Virus record (IMG/VR): IMGVR_UViG_3300037189_017920 | Span: 1 to 59,964 of that record | Strand: one strand, 5' to 3' | DNA length: 59,964 nucleotides | DNA from: a virus | In this document: positions 1 to 7,604 of the stretch, piece after piece | Position numbering within the stretch: position 1 is the first letter of the stretch | Layout: every line of letters starts with the position of its first letter | Position numbers and translations under genes: made by a program | The notes under the pieces: generated by a model | The model's input: only the letters and a program-made list of their open reading frames with translations | The model's database searches: none | What the model was told of the DNA's origin: nothing

Positions 1-1161
1 CTTATGGGTCGGGCTCAGGCCACGGCGCTTCGTAAAAATAAGAGTTTTTTAACATACGGCTTCTGCCAGATCCTGGAGATGATTATTTATCACCAGGAGC
101 AGATTTTTAGGGAAAGTTTCGCTGCCGTTACGGAGTTAAAGAAGCCGAAACCGCCTAAAGAACAGACGCCTGAGGCTGTTGAGAAATATGAAGCGTCTCT
201 TCAGAGGTTCGAGGCGAAATTAGACGCAGCGATTCAAAAAGCGCTCGAAGAGAGGCGTGTTCCGCCTGGTGTGTATGGTCTGCCACCGGATGGCGACCGC
301 GAGGTCTCGTATCGCTTCCAGGGCGACGTCTATGAAGACACAGCGTACGATTTAAACCAAAAATCTATCGTTGTCCGAAACCTACAGGAACTCGGCGTGG
401 ACTCGGTCGAGGCAATTAAGTACCTCTTCCCGGATAAAACCGACTCCGAACGTGCGGAAATGTTGAAGGGTTTTCCCTTCCGCATGATTCAACAGACACA
501 AAGCGCATTTCAGCAATTTTTAGTATTATTAAGTCAGATGTTGCAGACGCCACATCCTCTTGCGCCGAATCAACCCCTAGCGGCTGATCCTCGGCTAAAC
601 CTCACGCCCCTGTTTTACAGGACGTTTGATCACCTTGCGCAAGAACTGACTTACTCGGGCAGCTATGAGCCAGCAGATCCCAGCTTCGATCCCGAGCCCG
701 GTCTCCCCGGCGGTAGCGGCCCCGCAGGCAGCGCCCTCGGCGGACATGGGCTCCACCGCCTACCCCCAATGGGTGGCCAATACCCAGGCGGTCGCTTCGG
801 CGACTATGCCTCAAGCGCCGTCGCCGGCAACACCGGTTACGGCCCCGTCTACCAACAACCAGTACAGCCAGTATCCGTCAACCTCCTCCCCGTCCAATCC
901 GTGGGAAGCGGCGATGGGCAGTCTGGAGCGGGTGGTTTCCCGAATCTCCCCGTCCCCCAGCCAGGCACAACAGTATCCTCAGTACCTGACGGCTCCGCAG
1001 GATACTCAACAGTACAGTCAAATTTCACAGGCCCAGCCGTGGCAGTTCCAAGCCCCTACGGCTCAGCCGACCTCGTTCAGCAACGGGTCTACAACCCCGA
1101 CTTCTTATCAGACTTCTACGGGTCAACCACAGCTAAGCGAGGCAAGCGCGGCCGTAGTTAA
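1..1161 (+). CDS. portal-like virion protein, C-terminal part (left edge of window)
   Basis: The frame is open from base 1, so this is probably the end of a longer gene; the first ATG is at 4. About 220 residues are charged and helical, including KPKPPKEQTPEAVEKYEASL, then RMIQQTQSAFQQFLVLLSQM. The remainder is Gly/Pro-rich and ends in a basic tail, TTAKRGKRGRS. It lies upstream of a scaffold-like gene and the capsid gene, where tailed phages usually keep the portal, so portal is inferred from position and not from a motif. The last ~500 bases overlap the next gene in another frame. Either both frames are used, or this gene's tail is a by-product of the other. Confidence 0.5.
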   Translation, partial: LMGRAQATALRKNKSFLTYGFCQILEMIIYHQEQIFRESFAAVTELKKPKPPKEQTPEAVEKYEASLQRFEAKLDAAIQKALEERRVPPGVYGLPPDGDREVSYRFQGDVYEDTAYDLNQKSIVVRNLQELGVDSVEAIKYLFPDKTDSERAEMLKGFPFRMIQQTQSAFQQFLVLLSQMLQTPHPLAPNQPLAADPRLNLTPLFYRTFDHLAQELTYSGSYEPADPSFDPEPGLPGGSGPAGSALGGHGLHRLPPMGGQYPGGRFGDYASSAVAGNTGYGPVYQQPVQPVSVNLLPVQSVGSGDGQSGAGGFPNLPVPQPGTTVSSVPDGSAGYSTVQSNFTGPAVAVPSPYGSADLVQQRVYNPDFLSDFYGSTTAKRGKRGRS

Positions 1162-1579
1162 CCACTTCGGTCTCGAAGCTCCTGCTGTTCTGAACGAGTA
1201 CGCCGTCACTCTCGAAGACGCTTTAATCAAGCAGAACGAGACGATGGAGGCTCTGGGTGCCCGCGCTGGCGCCATGGAGCATATGCTGACGGATCCTGAT
1301 CAACTCGCCGACTACACCAACCGGTTCTTCACTGAGGTGTACCCAGTCGACGATACCGCTACTGACGTGTATCCCTCCCAGGGTTACGAGCCTCAGTACG
1401 ATCAGATGCCTGCTGTTCCCGCGGCTGCCACCGGCGGTGCGCGCAACGTCGATCCCGACACTCAGTGGCAAGGTTTCAACCAGACCATGAACCGCTCTCC
1501 CGAGCAGGCGTGGCGCTATCTGTCACAAATGTCTCCCGACGCTCTGCGCAGCAAGCTGCTCTTCATGGATAACGGCTGA
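665..1579 (+). CDS. Pro/Gln/Ser-rich scaffold-like or virion protein
   Basis: 304 residues. The first ~155 are low complexity (Pro, Gln, Ser, Ala, Tyr, with repeated QYPQY/QYSQ). The C-terminal half looks folded and acidic-helical (NHFGLEAPAVLNEYAVTLEDAL, MLTDPDQLADYTNRFF). Its codons look more natural than those of the upstream frame over the same bases, so it is the more secure of the two. The ATG at 665 has only a weak upstream purine run; ATG codons at 746, 806 and 912 are alternatives, all still inside the upstream gene. Position between a portal-like gene and the capsid gene suggests scaffold or a capsid-associated protein, but no diagnostic motif is seen. Confidence 0.6.
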   Translation: MSQQIPASIPSPVSPAVAAPQAAPSADMGSTAYPQWVANTQAVASATMPQAPSPATPVTAPSTNNQYSQYPSTSSPSNPWEAAMGSLERVVSRISPSPSQAQQYPQYLTAPQDTQQYSQISQAQPWQFQAPTAQPTSFSNGSTTPTSYQTSTGQPQLSEASAAVVNHFGLEAPAVLNEYAVTLEDALIKQNETMEALGARAGAMEHMLTDPDQLADYTNRFFTEVYPVDDTATDVYPSQGYEPQYDQMPAVPAAATGGARNVDPDTQWQGFNQTMNRSPEQAWRYLSQMSPDALRSKLLFMDNG

Positions 1580-1585
1580 TATAAT
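1580..1585 (+). promoter_or_regulatory. possible -10 box TATAAT
   Basis: A perfect TATAAT follows the stop of the preceding gene. A purine-rich AAGAGGA lies at 1594-1600 and a hairpin at 1606-1622. No convincing -35 hexamer is seen at the usual distance, so this is only a candidate. Confidence 0.25.
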
Positions 1586-1605
1586 CCAGGCGTAAGAGGA
1601 CATTA

Positions 1606-1629
1606 CCCCGCCTCGTGCGGGGTTTTTTT
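1606..1629 (+). terminator. Rho-independent terminator
   Basis: The stem CCCCGC (1606-1611) pairs with GCGGGG (1617-1622) around a five-base loop, followed by seven T. It closes the first transcription unit. It sits directly against the ATG of the next gene at 1630, so it may also influence translation of that gene. Confidence 0.8.
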
Positions 1630-2295
1630 ATGAACGCCCGGCACGCCTTTCAGTCTTACTTTCTTTCCGTCGACGACGACCGAGCAGCTCAAAATTTCAA
1701 AGATTATGCGTATGTTTTAGAGGCGCTTCGGTACGCAGCGTTTAACGAGATCGTTCCAGACTTTGAGTTTGCTAATGCGTTCCCGGGAGATCACTACAGA
1801 CTTTTAAGTGGCCTCATTCGAACTGGGCGCCCACGCACCGTGGTCGACATCGGCACTTATCGCGGTTGTTCTGCCCGGGTAATGCTGGATAACTCGTTTT
1901 TAGATTGCACTGTTCATACGTTTGACCTATATGACTACAAACATTTTGATTGGACTGTTCTCAACGAGTCTGATTTTGCGTCGGGTCGTTTGATTCAACA
2001 TCTAGACGATTTGATTGACCCCGGCAGTTTTAAGAAGCACAAATCGTTGCTTGAGTCTGCTGATTTCATCATGCTTGATGGTCCCAAGGACAGTAATTTT
2101 GAGCCCAAGTTTCTGCAGCTTCTGACAACACTGCAACCTACAAATAAATTCAAGTGGCTTTTTATTGACGACATTCGTTTTGACAACATGCTGCCCCTTT
2201 GGCGCGCCATCAAGTCGCCAAAACTAGATTTAAGTTCTTTCGGGCATTTTTCTGGCTCGGGACTGGTTAATATACAAGGAGGACTTGTTATCTAA
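1630..2295 (+). CDS. class I SAM-dependent methyltransferase-like protein
   Basis: About 221 residues. The motif VVDIGTYRGCSARVML resembles glycine-rich motif I of class I methyltransferases of the Methyltransf_24 type, and the acidic segments FIMLDGPKD and WLFIDDIRF fit later strands of that fold. Substrate unknown; proteins of this kind often modify small molecules or sugars. The start is uncertain: GTG at 1615 lies inside the terminator hairpin, while ATG at 1630 comes right after its T run; I prefer 1630. Being between structural genes does not reveal its role. Confidence 0.65.
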   Translation: MNARHAFQSYFLSVDDDRAAQNFKDYAYVLEALRYAAFNEIVPDFEFANAFPGDHYRLLSGLIRTGRPRTVVDIGTYRGCSARVMLDNSFLDCTVHTFDLYDYKHFDWTVLNESDFASGRLIQHLDDLIDPGSFKKHKSLLESADFIMLDGPKDSNFEPKFLQLLTTLQPTNKFKWLFIDDIRFDNMLPLWRAIKSPKLDLSSFGHFSGSGLVNIQGGLVI

Positions 2296-2296
2296 A

Positions 2297-2566
2297 ATGC
2301 CTTTCGCCAGTGAGGCTCAGCGCCGTAAGTTCTATGCCATGGCCGAGCGGGGTGAAATTTCAAAGGGCAAGGTGCGCGAATACGAAAAAGAAACCAAAGG
2401 CGATATCCCTGAGAAAGTAAAAAAAGTCAAAGAAGAAACTCTTGATGACGCTAAACGGCGCGCTGCGTATCTCGCTGAGCAAGGCAAAAGACAAAAGCAT
2501 TCGAAAGAAGCGGCTCGTTTGGCTAAATCAAAAGCCAAAAAAGCTGCCGCAAAACGTAGAGGTTGA
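2297..2566 (+). CDS. small Lys-rich phage protein (MPFxSEAQRR type)
   Basis: About 89 residues, starting MPFASEAQRRKFYAMAERG and ending in a Lys/Ala-rich basic tail. The opening (Met-Pro-Phe, Ser-Glu-Ala-Gln-Arg-Arg) matches a small protein type I know from many phage genomes, usually near head genes, with no settled function. A strong AAGGAGGA at 2276-2283 precedes the ATG at 2297; TTG at 2285 would be too close to it. The basic tail may bind DNA. Confidence 0.65.
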   Translation: MPFASEAQRRKFYAMAERGEISKGKVREYEKETKGDIPEKVKKVKEETLDDAKRRAAYLAEQGKRQKHSKEAARLAKSKAKKAAAKRRG

Positions 2567-2570
2567 TCAA

Positions 2571-2747
2571 ATGTCTGCACTGCATCGTCGGTACGGGGCT
2601 CTCCGCCCACTCAACTCGGAACTCGACGAGTTGAAGAAAGATCTTGAAACGCTTAAAGCGTTGTATACGCAGGATATGCAAAGCATATCCGCTGATATTC
2701 AGACGCTGAGCGATCAAATCTCAAGCGTGGCTCCGTCCGGCGTTTGA
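2571..2747 (+). CDS. short coiled-coil protein
   Basis: 58 residues from the ATG at 2571, four bases after the preceding stop. Heptad-like hydrophobic spacing runs through LNSELDELKKDLETLKALY and SADIQTLSDQISS, predicting a single coiled coil. No homologue recognised. Its place in the head module suggests an assembly or spacer role, which is inference. Confidence 0.5.
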   Translation: MSALHRRYGALRPLNSELDELKKDLETLKALYTQDMQSISADIQTLSDQISSVAPSGV

Positions 2748-2787
2748 GTCGCAGGGATTTAAACTATAAATATCTGAGGGCGCGCCA

Positions 2788-3537
2788 ATGTATACGCCGT
2801 TGAGCAATTGGCGTCACGATGTCGGCCCACGTCGGGTTGAGTCTGGTCCTGCCCACGAGGGTTTCATAGTTGTCAGCTCTGGTATTCAAGATCAGGGCGC
2901 TGACCTAGGTGTTGTTACCGCTGGACCCCCAGATCGTTACACCGGACTTTTAAGCACCGCGTGGCGCGCCGTACCTCCTGCGGTGTCTGGGTACTGGACT
3001 GACTTTTCTAACGTTGACTACGCGCCGAGTGGCGCACTTAGTAGCTACGTAGGGTATCGACCACTCGGTACTTCAAAGATTGCTAACGCCAAAGTTTCCA
3101 GTGCATACGGGCCGCAGTTTGGCGCTCGTGATGCTGGCGCTTACACGTACTTCCGAGGTACCGCACCCGACACTCAAAGGTATACCCCGTACAACACACC
3201 TGATAACAACAGCGCTGCTCAGGGTTATACGGGCGGCGGTGTAACCCACGCTCGGTACGAGGGCGGAATCCTTACGAACCCGACTAACGACACGTCGGGC
3301 TCACGCGCCTCGTGGCAGTACAACCCTCCTGTTTACTGTCAGACATTCACTGAAACCGTCCGGTCCACGACTCCTGGTTTGATGTCTTCGCCTTTGAGAT
3401 TTGTGTACCGCGGCAAATCCTCTAGGTACGCTTACAACTACGGTTCTATTTACTACCAGGCGCCTGAAGGTGTTCGTACGATGCTGCATCGGTTTAGTCC
3501 CACGGTCAATTCGAGCAATCAAAAAAATATTGGCTAA
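2788..3537 (+). CDS. virion protein of unknown function, upstream of capsid gene
   Basis: 249 residues, rich in Tyr, Gly, Ser, Pro and Asn, starting MYTPLSNWRHDVGPRRVESG. No signal peptide or membrane segment. The composition (many Tyr-Gly and Asn-Pro turns) suggests a beta-rich structural protein. A purine run GAGGGCGCG lies 5' of the ATG at 2788. It sits two genes after the scaffold-like gene and 84 bases before the capsid start, so head completion or decoration is likely but unproven. Confidence 0.55.
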   Translation: MYTPLSNWRHDVGPRRVESGPAHEGFIVVSSGIQDQGADLGVVTAGPPDRYTGLLSTAWRAVPPAVSGYWTDFSNVDYAPSGALSSYVGYRPLGTSKIANAKVSSAYGPQFGARDAGAYTYFRGTAPDTQRYTPYNTPDNNSAAQGYTGGGVTHARYEGGILTNPTNDTSGSRASWQYNPPVYCQTFTETVRSTTPGLMSSPLRFVYRGKSSRYAYNYGSIYYQAPEGVRTMLHRFSPTVNSSNQKNIG

Positions 3538-3621
3538 ATCCCGCTAAAAATGCGACACATACTCAGCGCATTCAGTCGGTTTTAGGTAAAGTAGTTATGT
3601 AGTTCTTCGGGAGTTGGCGCT

Positions 3622-5732
3622 TTGTTCGTCGACAATGATTTTCCGAAGCTGCTCGGTGCCGAATTATACCGTCCGCATCCTGCGTACGTTGTAGAAATGG
3701 CAGCTGAGCCCGTGGTTGTTCACGACTTGGACGCACGCGTCTAGAGTCCCTCTAGGTGAAAGCCTTTAGGTTAAACTCCGTGAATTGCTGGAAAGCCGGA
3801 CCCGAAAGGGAGGCCAATCAGCAGCCAAGCCAGTCCGAAAAGACTGGAAGGTTCAACGACTAACACTGCTCGAATGCTCTCTCGAAGCGACCGCTCCTTT
3901 CTTAAAGGGGTCTGTTTGGGCGATGGCTGCCTCAGGCAGATAACGACTTACCCAAGTCTTCATCTAACCCACTCCAAAAAACAGTTTGAGTTTCTCCGCT
4001 GGAAAGTGGGAAGGTTAAATCGTATTTTTGGAATAAAACAGCCCATTAAAAGCAGAGAAGCAAACTGTCAGACAGGAAGTTTTCCTGCTTGTCAGTGGTG
4101 GTCTAATCAACAAGAGCTGTTATTACCTATTTATAGGGAACTCTACCCTCACGGTAAAAAAGAGTTTACTGCTTCTTTTTTACGAGACGTAGGGTTAGAA
4201 GGGCTGTCTCTCCTTTATATGGATGACGGCACTTTACATCTCCGCAAGCGTGGCTCATACACGCGTACAGGAGAACCTTATATCAGGGAACGCATTGTAG
4301 AGCTAGCTTTATATATCCCGTACGACACAGCTTTAGTTGTCTCGGATTGGATAGAAAGCCTTACAGGCGCCTCATTGGTTCCTCGGGTTCCGATGGCTAA
4401 AAAGAATCCTGATTTATGGAATCTCAGAGCCAACGGTACGTCCGCCAGGCAATTCGTCGAGGTTTTAAAGCCTTACGGTTGTAAAGCTATGAGCTACAAA
4501 TTCGACCTTCGCTACGACACCCGAACAAATCGGGGTAAGTCGAAGTGGAGCGAGGCTGACCGCAACAAATTTGTTGTAGAAGCCGATAAGGTGACACGAG
4601 TGCGGAGCACCCAAACAGAGGTTATACCTGCTGTGGGTGAAGATATAGTCTACTCATCAACGCCCTTAAGTTGATGTTACGTAAGGATAAAGAGCCTTAC
4701 GGTGCTTGCTAAAGCATTACAGGTAGCAAACAACCCGGCCAGACCGTTCAGCTTGACCGTTATCGCTTCTGGGGCAACCCCGGTAGCAAGGAATCACGCG
4801 AGCGTACTGCAGAGCAGACCATTGGTACTGCAAGCAGCAGGAACATTGTCAAGGACAAAGTTCTTGTAACGCTCCGTGAGTATACAGGCCCTGCGGATCC
4901 GTCTGATCCTACTCAGCCCAGCACTTTCAAGATTGCGCGTGAGACGTTAATCACCGCGCAACGTTTGCTGTTGGACACCGGTAATCTTACCGCGTTCCAC
5001 CAGTCCATCGGCTCCTTAACTCTTCTCGACGACTATCGTCGTTGGCGCGACCGGGTGTTCATCAACGAACTCCTTAAAGCTGTTTCTAAGGGCCAAGCTT
5101 CTGACACCCAAGGTGGTTATTACTACCCTGGCGATCTCGCTGTCGGCAGCCTGACTTACGCCAACGCCGAACAAGCTAAGTTCGACGTTAAGGATGACCT
5201 GCTGCGCGTGGTGAAGAGCCTGCGTAAGCGGAATACTCCCACGTATCAGGACGGTTTCTATCGCTGCGTTTGCGATCCGACCTTCCTTATGCACCTCCGC
5301 CAGAACAGCGACTTCCGCGAAGTTGCTCGTTACCCTGGCAACGGGCAGATCAACCCTCTCATGTCCTCGATGCAGCCTAACGCTGCCATCTACATGGGTC
5401 AGGGTTTTGGCCAAGCTACTTTTGTGGCTGGCGAGCCCATCATGCCCACCGGCTTCGTGTTCGAAGGCGTTCGCTTCTTCGAGTCCACGAACATGCCCTC
5501 GCAGGCTCAGTCTGCGACTATCGGTGGTACTGCTGCTTCTTACGAAGCTGCGATCGGTATGTTCTTCGGTCCCCAGAGCGTTGGCGTCGGCATCGGCGGC
5601 AACAATGCTCAGGTGCTCCTGAACAACAACGACGACTTCAGCCGTTTCATCATGATGATTTGGAGCCTGTACGCAGGTTTCGAACTTCTGAACGCTGACT
5701 TCGCGACCATCGCTTACTCCTTTAACGCTTGA
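3622..5732 (+). CDS. major capsid protein, split by a group I intron
   Basis: Exon 1 is 3622-3728 and exon 2 is 4724-5732, together 371 residues. Exon 1 starts at TTG with GGGAG eight bases upstream and reads FVDNDFPKLLGAELYRPHP...VVVHD. Exon 2 continues SKQPGQTVQLDRYRFWGNPG. Joined at these sites the codon becomes TTT (Phe) and the frame runs on without a stop, whereas unspliced reading meets TAG soon after exon 1. The QTVQLDRYRFWGNPG region and the later capsid-like segment (QDGFYRCVCDPTFLMHLRQN) fit a tailed-phage HK97-fold capsid protein; this is family recognition, not alignment. Followed by GAGGAGATA and a capsid-associated gene. Confidence 0.8.
3729..4723 (+). ncRNA. group I intron in the capsid gene
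   Basis: Core elements are visible: P-like AATTGCTGGAAA (3783-3794), Q-like AATCAGCAGCCAAGCC (3816-3831), R-like GTTCAACGACTA (3851-3862) and S-like GAAGATATAGTC (4639-4650). P1 pairs exon end GACTT (3724-3728) with GAGTC (3744-3748), ending in the expected U-G at the 5' splice site. P10 can form between exon 2 TAG (4724-4726) and CTA at 3741-3743, next to the P1 guide. The intron would end in G at 4723, as group I introns do. Length 995 bases, with the endonuclease frame between R and S, that is in the P8 region. Confidence 0.9.
3874..4674 (+). CDS. LAGLIDADG homing endonuclease, intron-encoded
   Basis: 266 residues with two LAGLIDADG-type helices: FLKGVCLGDGCL (about 9-20) and LSLLYMDDGTL (about 111-121), each with the acidic residue that binds metal at the active site. 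A monomeric two-motif enzyme of this kind cuts an intronless capsid gene and drives intron spread. The frame lies in the P8 region of the intron. Its last residues are coded by the S element and the following core, so coding and ribozyme sequence overlap. Both motifs look intact, so activity is plausible. Confidence 0.88.
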   Translation: MLSRSDRSFLKGVCLGDGCLRQITTYPSLHLTHSKKQFEFLRWKVGRLNRIFGIKQPIKSREANCQTGSFPACQWWSNQQELLLPIYRELYPHGKKEFTASFLRDVGLEGLSLLYMDDGTLHLRKRGSYTRTGEPYIRERIVELALYIPYDTALVVSDWIESLTGASLVPRVPMAKKNPDLWNLRANGTSARQFVEVLKPYGCKAMSYKFDLRYDTRTNRGKSKWSEADRNKFVVEADKVTRVRSTQTEVIPAVGEDIVYSSTPLS

Positions 5733-5746
5733 GGAGATAACTAACG

Positions 5747-6619
5747 ATGGCCATCAATCCTAAACAGCTCGCCGTTACCAAGATCTATCCTGGTAACTAT
5801 ACGAACGTTCTTCGTTACTGGCATGACCCTAAGACGGTCACCTCCCTTAACGAAAACGGCACCAGTCAGAATCTGGTTAACCAGCCTGTCGGCGGCCCCG
5901 TGGGCGTCGTCGTTCAGCCTGGTTGGGTCGCACAACAGGCCGTAGGCTACGTCGACCTCTCCTACCAGAACCTGGGTAGCGTCAACCAGCTGGAGTACTA
6001 CGCTACTCCTTTCGGCTCTGGTGGCGCTGACTACAGCACCTTCATCAGTGGTGCTGTGATCATTCCGTCCCCCGACTATCACAAAGATATTCGGACGGAT
6101 ATCACCAACGGTATCGTGGTGCCTTCGGGTGCTTACGTGTATCGCGCCTCCATCCGTCTCGACGGCGGCGACGTGATCTCCAGCGGCGTAACGGGCGGTT
6201 CTGCCACCCCGACTCTGGGCCTCGGCCCCGCTGTCGCCGTGGGTCTGAACACCACGCCTTCCCCCAGCGGTTTCTTTGCAACCCTGGTCGGCGCCAACAG
6301 CCGGATCGAAAACGGTTCGCAGAATTCCGCCAACGCGTGGAACACTGCAAACATGCACCGTGTGGCCGCAGACGCTACCTACCGTCTGTTCACTGTCGCC
6401 AACCTTGGCGGTGCCGCAGCTTCGGGTCTCACTCAAGCCGCCGGCGGTGTTTACGATCCTCGTGCTAAGGCTGGCAAACTCACCGGCCGCGATAAAGCAC
6501 TCGCAATCTGCGAAGTGTGCTGGTTCGTTCCCGACGAAGCTCCCACCCGGAGCGACCTCGCCCTTCAGCCGGCAGGTGTGGTCGAATCCAGCATCTATAC
6601 CTCGACATCCCCGACCTGA
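5747..6619 (+). CDS. capsid-associated or decoration protein
   Basis: 290 residues, starting MAINPKQLAVTKIYPGNYTN, with GAGGAGATA just before the ATG and only 14 bases after the capsid stop. Gly, Ala, Thr and Val-rich with no membrane segment, consistent with a beta-rich virion protein such as a head decoration protein. Codon use is highly C/G-ending like the capsid gene, suggesting strong expression. A strong terminator follows. The specific role is inferred from position. Confidence 0.6.
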   Translation: MAINPKQLAVTKIYPGNYTNVLRYWHDPKTVTSLNENGTSQNLVNQPVGGPVGVVVQPGWVAQQAVGYVDLSYQNLGSVNQLEYYATPFGSGGADYSTFISGAVIIPSPDYHKDIRTDITNGIVVPSGAYVYRASIRLDGGDVISSGVTGGSATPTLGLGPAVAVGLNTTPSPSGFFATLVGANSRIENGSQNSANAWNTANMHRVAADATYRLFTVANLGGAAASGLTQAAGGVYDPRAKAGKLTGRDKALAICEVCWFVPDEAPTRSDLALQPAGVVESSIYTSTSPT

Positions 6620-6642
6620 TAAACTCAGGTTGAAGGATGGGG

Positions 6643-6666
6643 CCCCCTCTTCGGAGGGGGTTTTTT
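6643..6666 (+). terminator. strong Rho-independent terminator
   Basis: CCCCCTC (6643-6649), loop TTCG, GAGGGGG (6654-6660), then six T. A UUCG tetraloop on a seven-pair GC stem is very stable. It ends the head gene transcript and faces the convergent minus-strand gene beginning to its right. Confidence 0.92.
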
Positions 6667-6672
6667 ATTGCC

Positions 6673-7110
6673 TCAGAACGACGGCGGCACAGACGTCATG
6701 CCACGCGCGGCCTTTAGAAACTGTTGAGTTTGTTCATAACGTTTTTCTTCAAGCAGCGCGTTCACAGCTTTTTCTATATATCGATCTGGGTTTGTTACAG
6801 CCGCCCCTTCTGATATAGCCCGTTCCGTGGGCGACAGCCTTCCGTTTTTAGCGGCTTTAACTGCTGTCATAACAACATCGGTCATGCCGGGCACGAAATC
6901 CGCGCCTCCCGTCACCGCCGATGCTGCCGCACCTCCTAAACCGGTTAAGATTGCCGCAGGAATTGCGCGTGGGGTGCCCGCATGTCTACCTAACGTCCCT
7001 GTTATTACGGCGTTTAAGACATCTCCTGCAAAAGGAACGCTACCTAAGAATTTCCCCGCCATTCGGAAATCCATTAGTTTTCTGTAATCTGATACTTCTT
7101 CGATTAACAC
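6673..7110 (-). CDS. hypothetical protein with hydrophobic Gly/Ala segments
   Basis: Up to 145 residues from GTG at 7110; an inner ATG at 7074 gives MDFRMAGKFLGSVPFAGDVL. Gly/Ala-rich hydrophobic stretches (IPAAILTGLGGAAASAVTGG) could insert in membrane, followed by a charged helical C-terminus (ALLEEKRYEQTQQFLKAARG). No family recognised. It runs against its neighbours, and neither start has a clear ribosome site, which lowers confidence. The long open frame and sensible composition argue that it is real. Confidence 0.5.
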   Translation of the reverse strand: MLIEEVSDYRKLMDFRMAGKFLGSVPFAGDVLNAVITGTLGRHAGTPRAIPAAILTGLGGAAASAVTGGADFVPGMTDVVMTAVKAAKNGRLSPTERAISEGAAVTNPDRYIEKAVNALLEEKRYEQTQQFLKAARGMTSVPPSF

Positions 7111-7143
7111 TGTAGCCTATACTGACCGAAGGCTTATGTTCAC

Positions 7144-7581
7144 ATGATGACTGCCTCCTTAGTTAAAGAGTACACGTTTACTCCCAACGGCGTTAAGGTC
7201 GAAGTCCTCGGCACGCATGATGACGGCGAGTACTTCATGGTGCGATCTTTAACTACCGGTAAAGTTTTTTTTGCCCATAAAAACCAGATCGTTGAGGAAG
7301 CTAAAGAAGTAGAAAGCTCGGAAAAACCCGTTAAGCAAAGGCGTGGTCGACAGATCGTTAAGCCCGAAGTGGCGGCTCACAACCGGATCAATCTCAACGG
7401 CGCTACCCCGCAGCTCTTGACTCAAATTCTTAAAGGTATTGGCCTTAAGACTGCTATCGAAATCAAAGAACTGCAGCAATCTTTACCTGGCGAACGGTTT
7501 ACTAAGTTAGATCAGCTGCGCGCTATTTCGCGTGTTGATTGGGATAGTGTTCTTGAAAGCGGTGACGTTTACGTAGAATAA
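7144..7581 (+). CDS. protein with C-terminal helix-hairpin-helix-like domain
   Basis: 145 residues. The N-terminus has a small beta domain (VKVEVLGTHDDGEYFMVRSL...KVFFAHKNQIVE), then a basic linker (KPVKQRRGRQIVKP). The end, INLNGATPQLLTQILKGIGLKTAIEIKELQQ, looks like the ComEA-type helix-hairpin-helix fold (asparagine-containing opening, then KGIG hairpin and ALA-type helix) that binds DNA without sequence preference. In virion genes such domains may touch packaged DNA; this role is inference. Confidence 0.6.
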   Translation: MMTASLVKEYTFTPNGVKVEVLGTHDDGEYFMVRSLTTGKVFFAHKNQIVEEAKEVESSEKPVKQRRGRQIVKPEVAAHNRINLNGATPQLLTQILKGIGLKTAIEIKELQQSLPGERFTKLDQLRAISRVDWDSVLESGDVYVE

Positions 7582-7604
7582 ATTTAATGAACGCTTGCTG
7601 AGCC

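Noticed and set aside
5741-6436. Long minus-strand open frame opposite the capsid-associated gene
   Set aside because: It mirrors the plus gene, whose C/G-ending codons keep the reverse frame open; composition (Val/Arg/Gly/Thr/His) is not protein-like and no ribosome site is seen.
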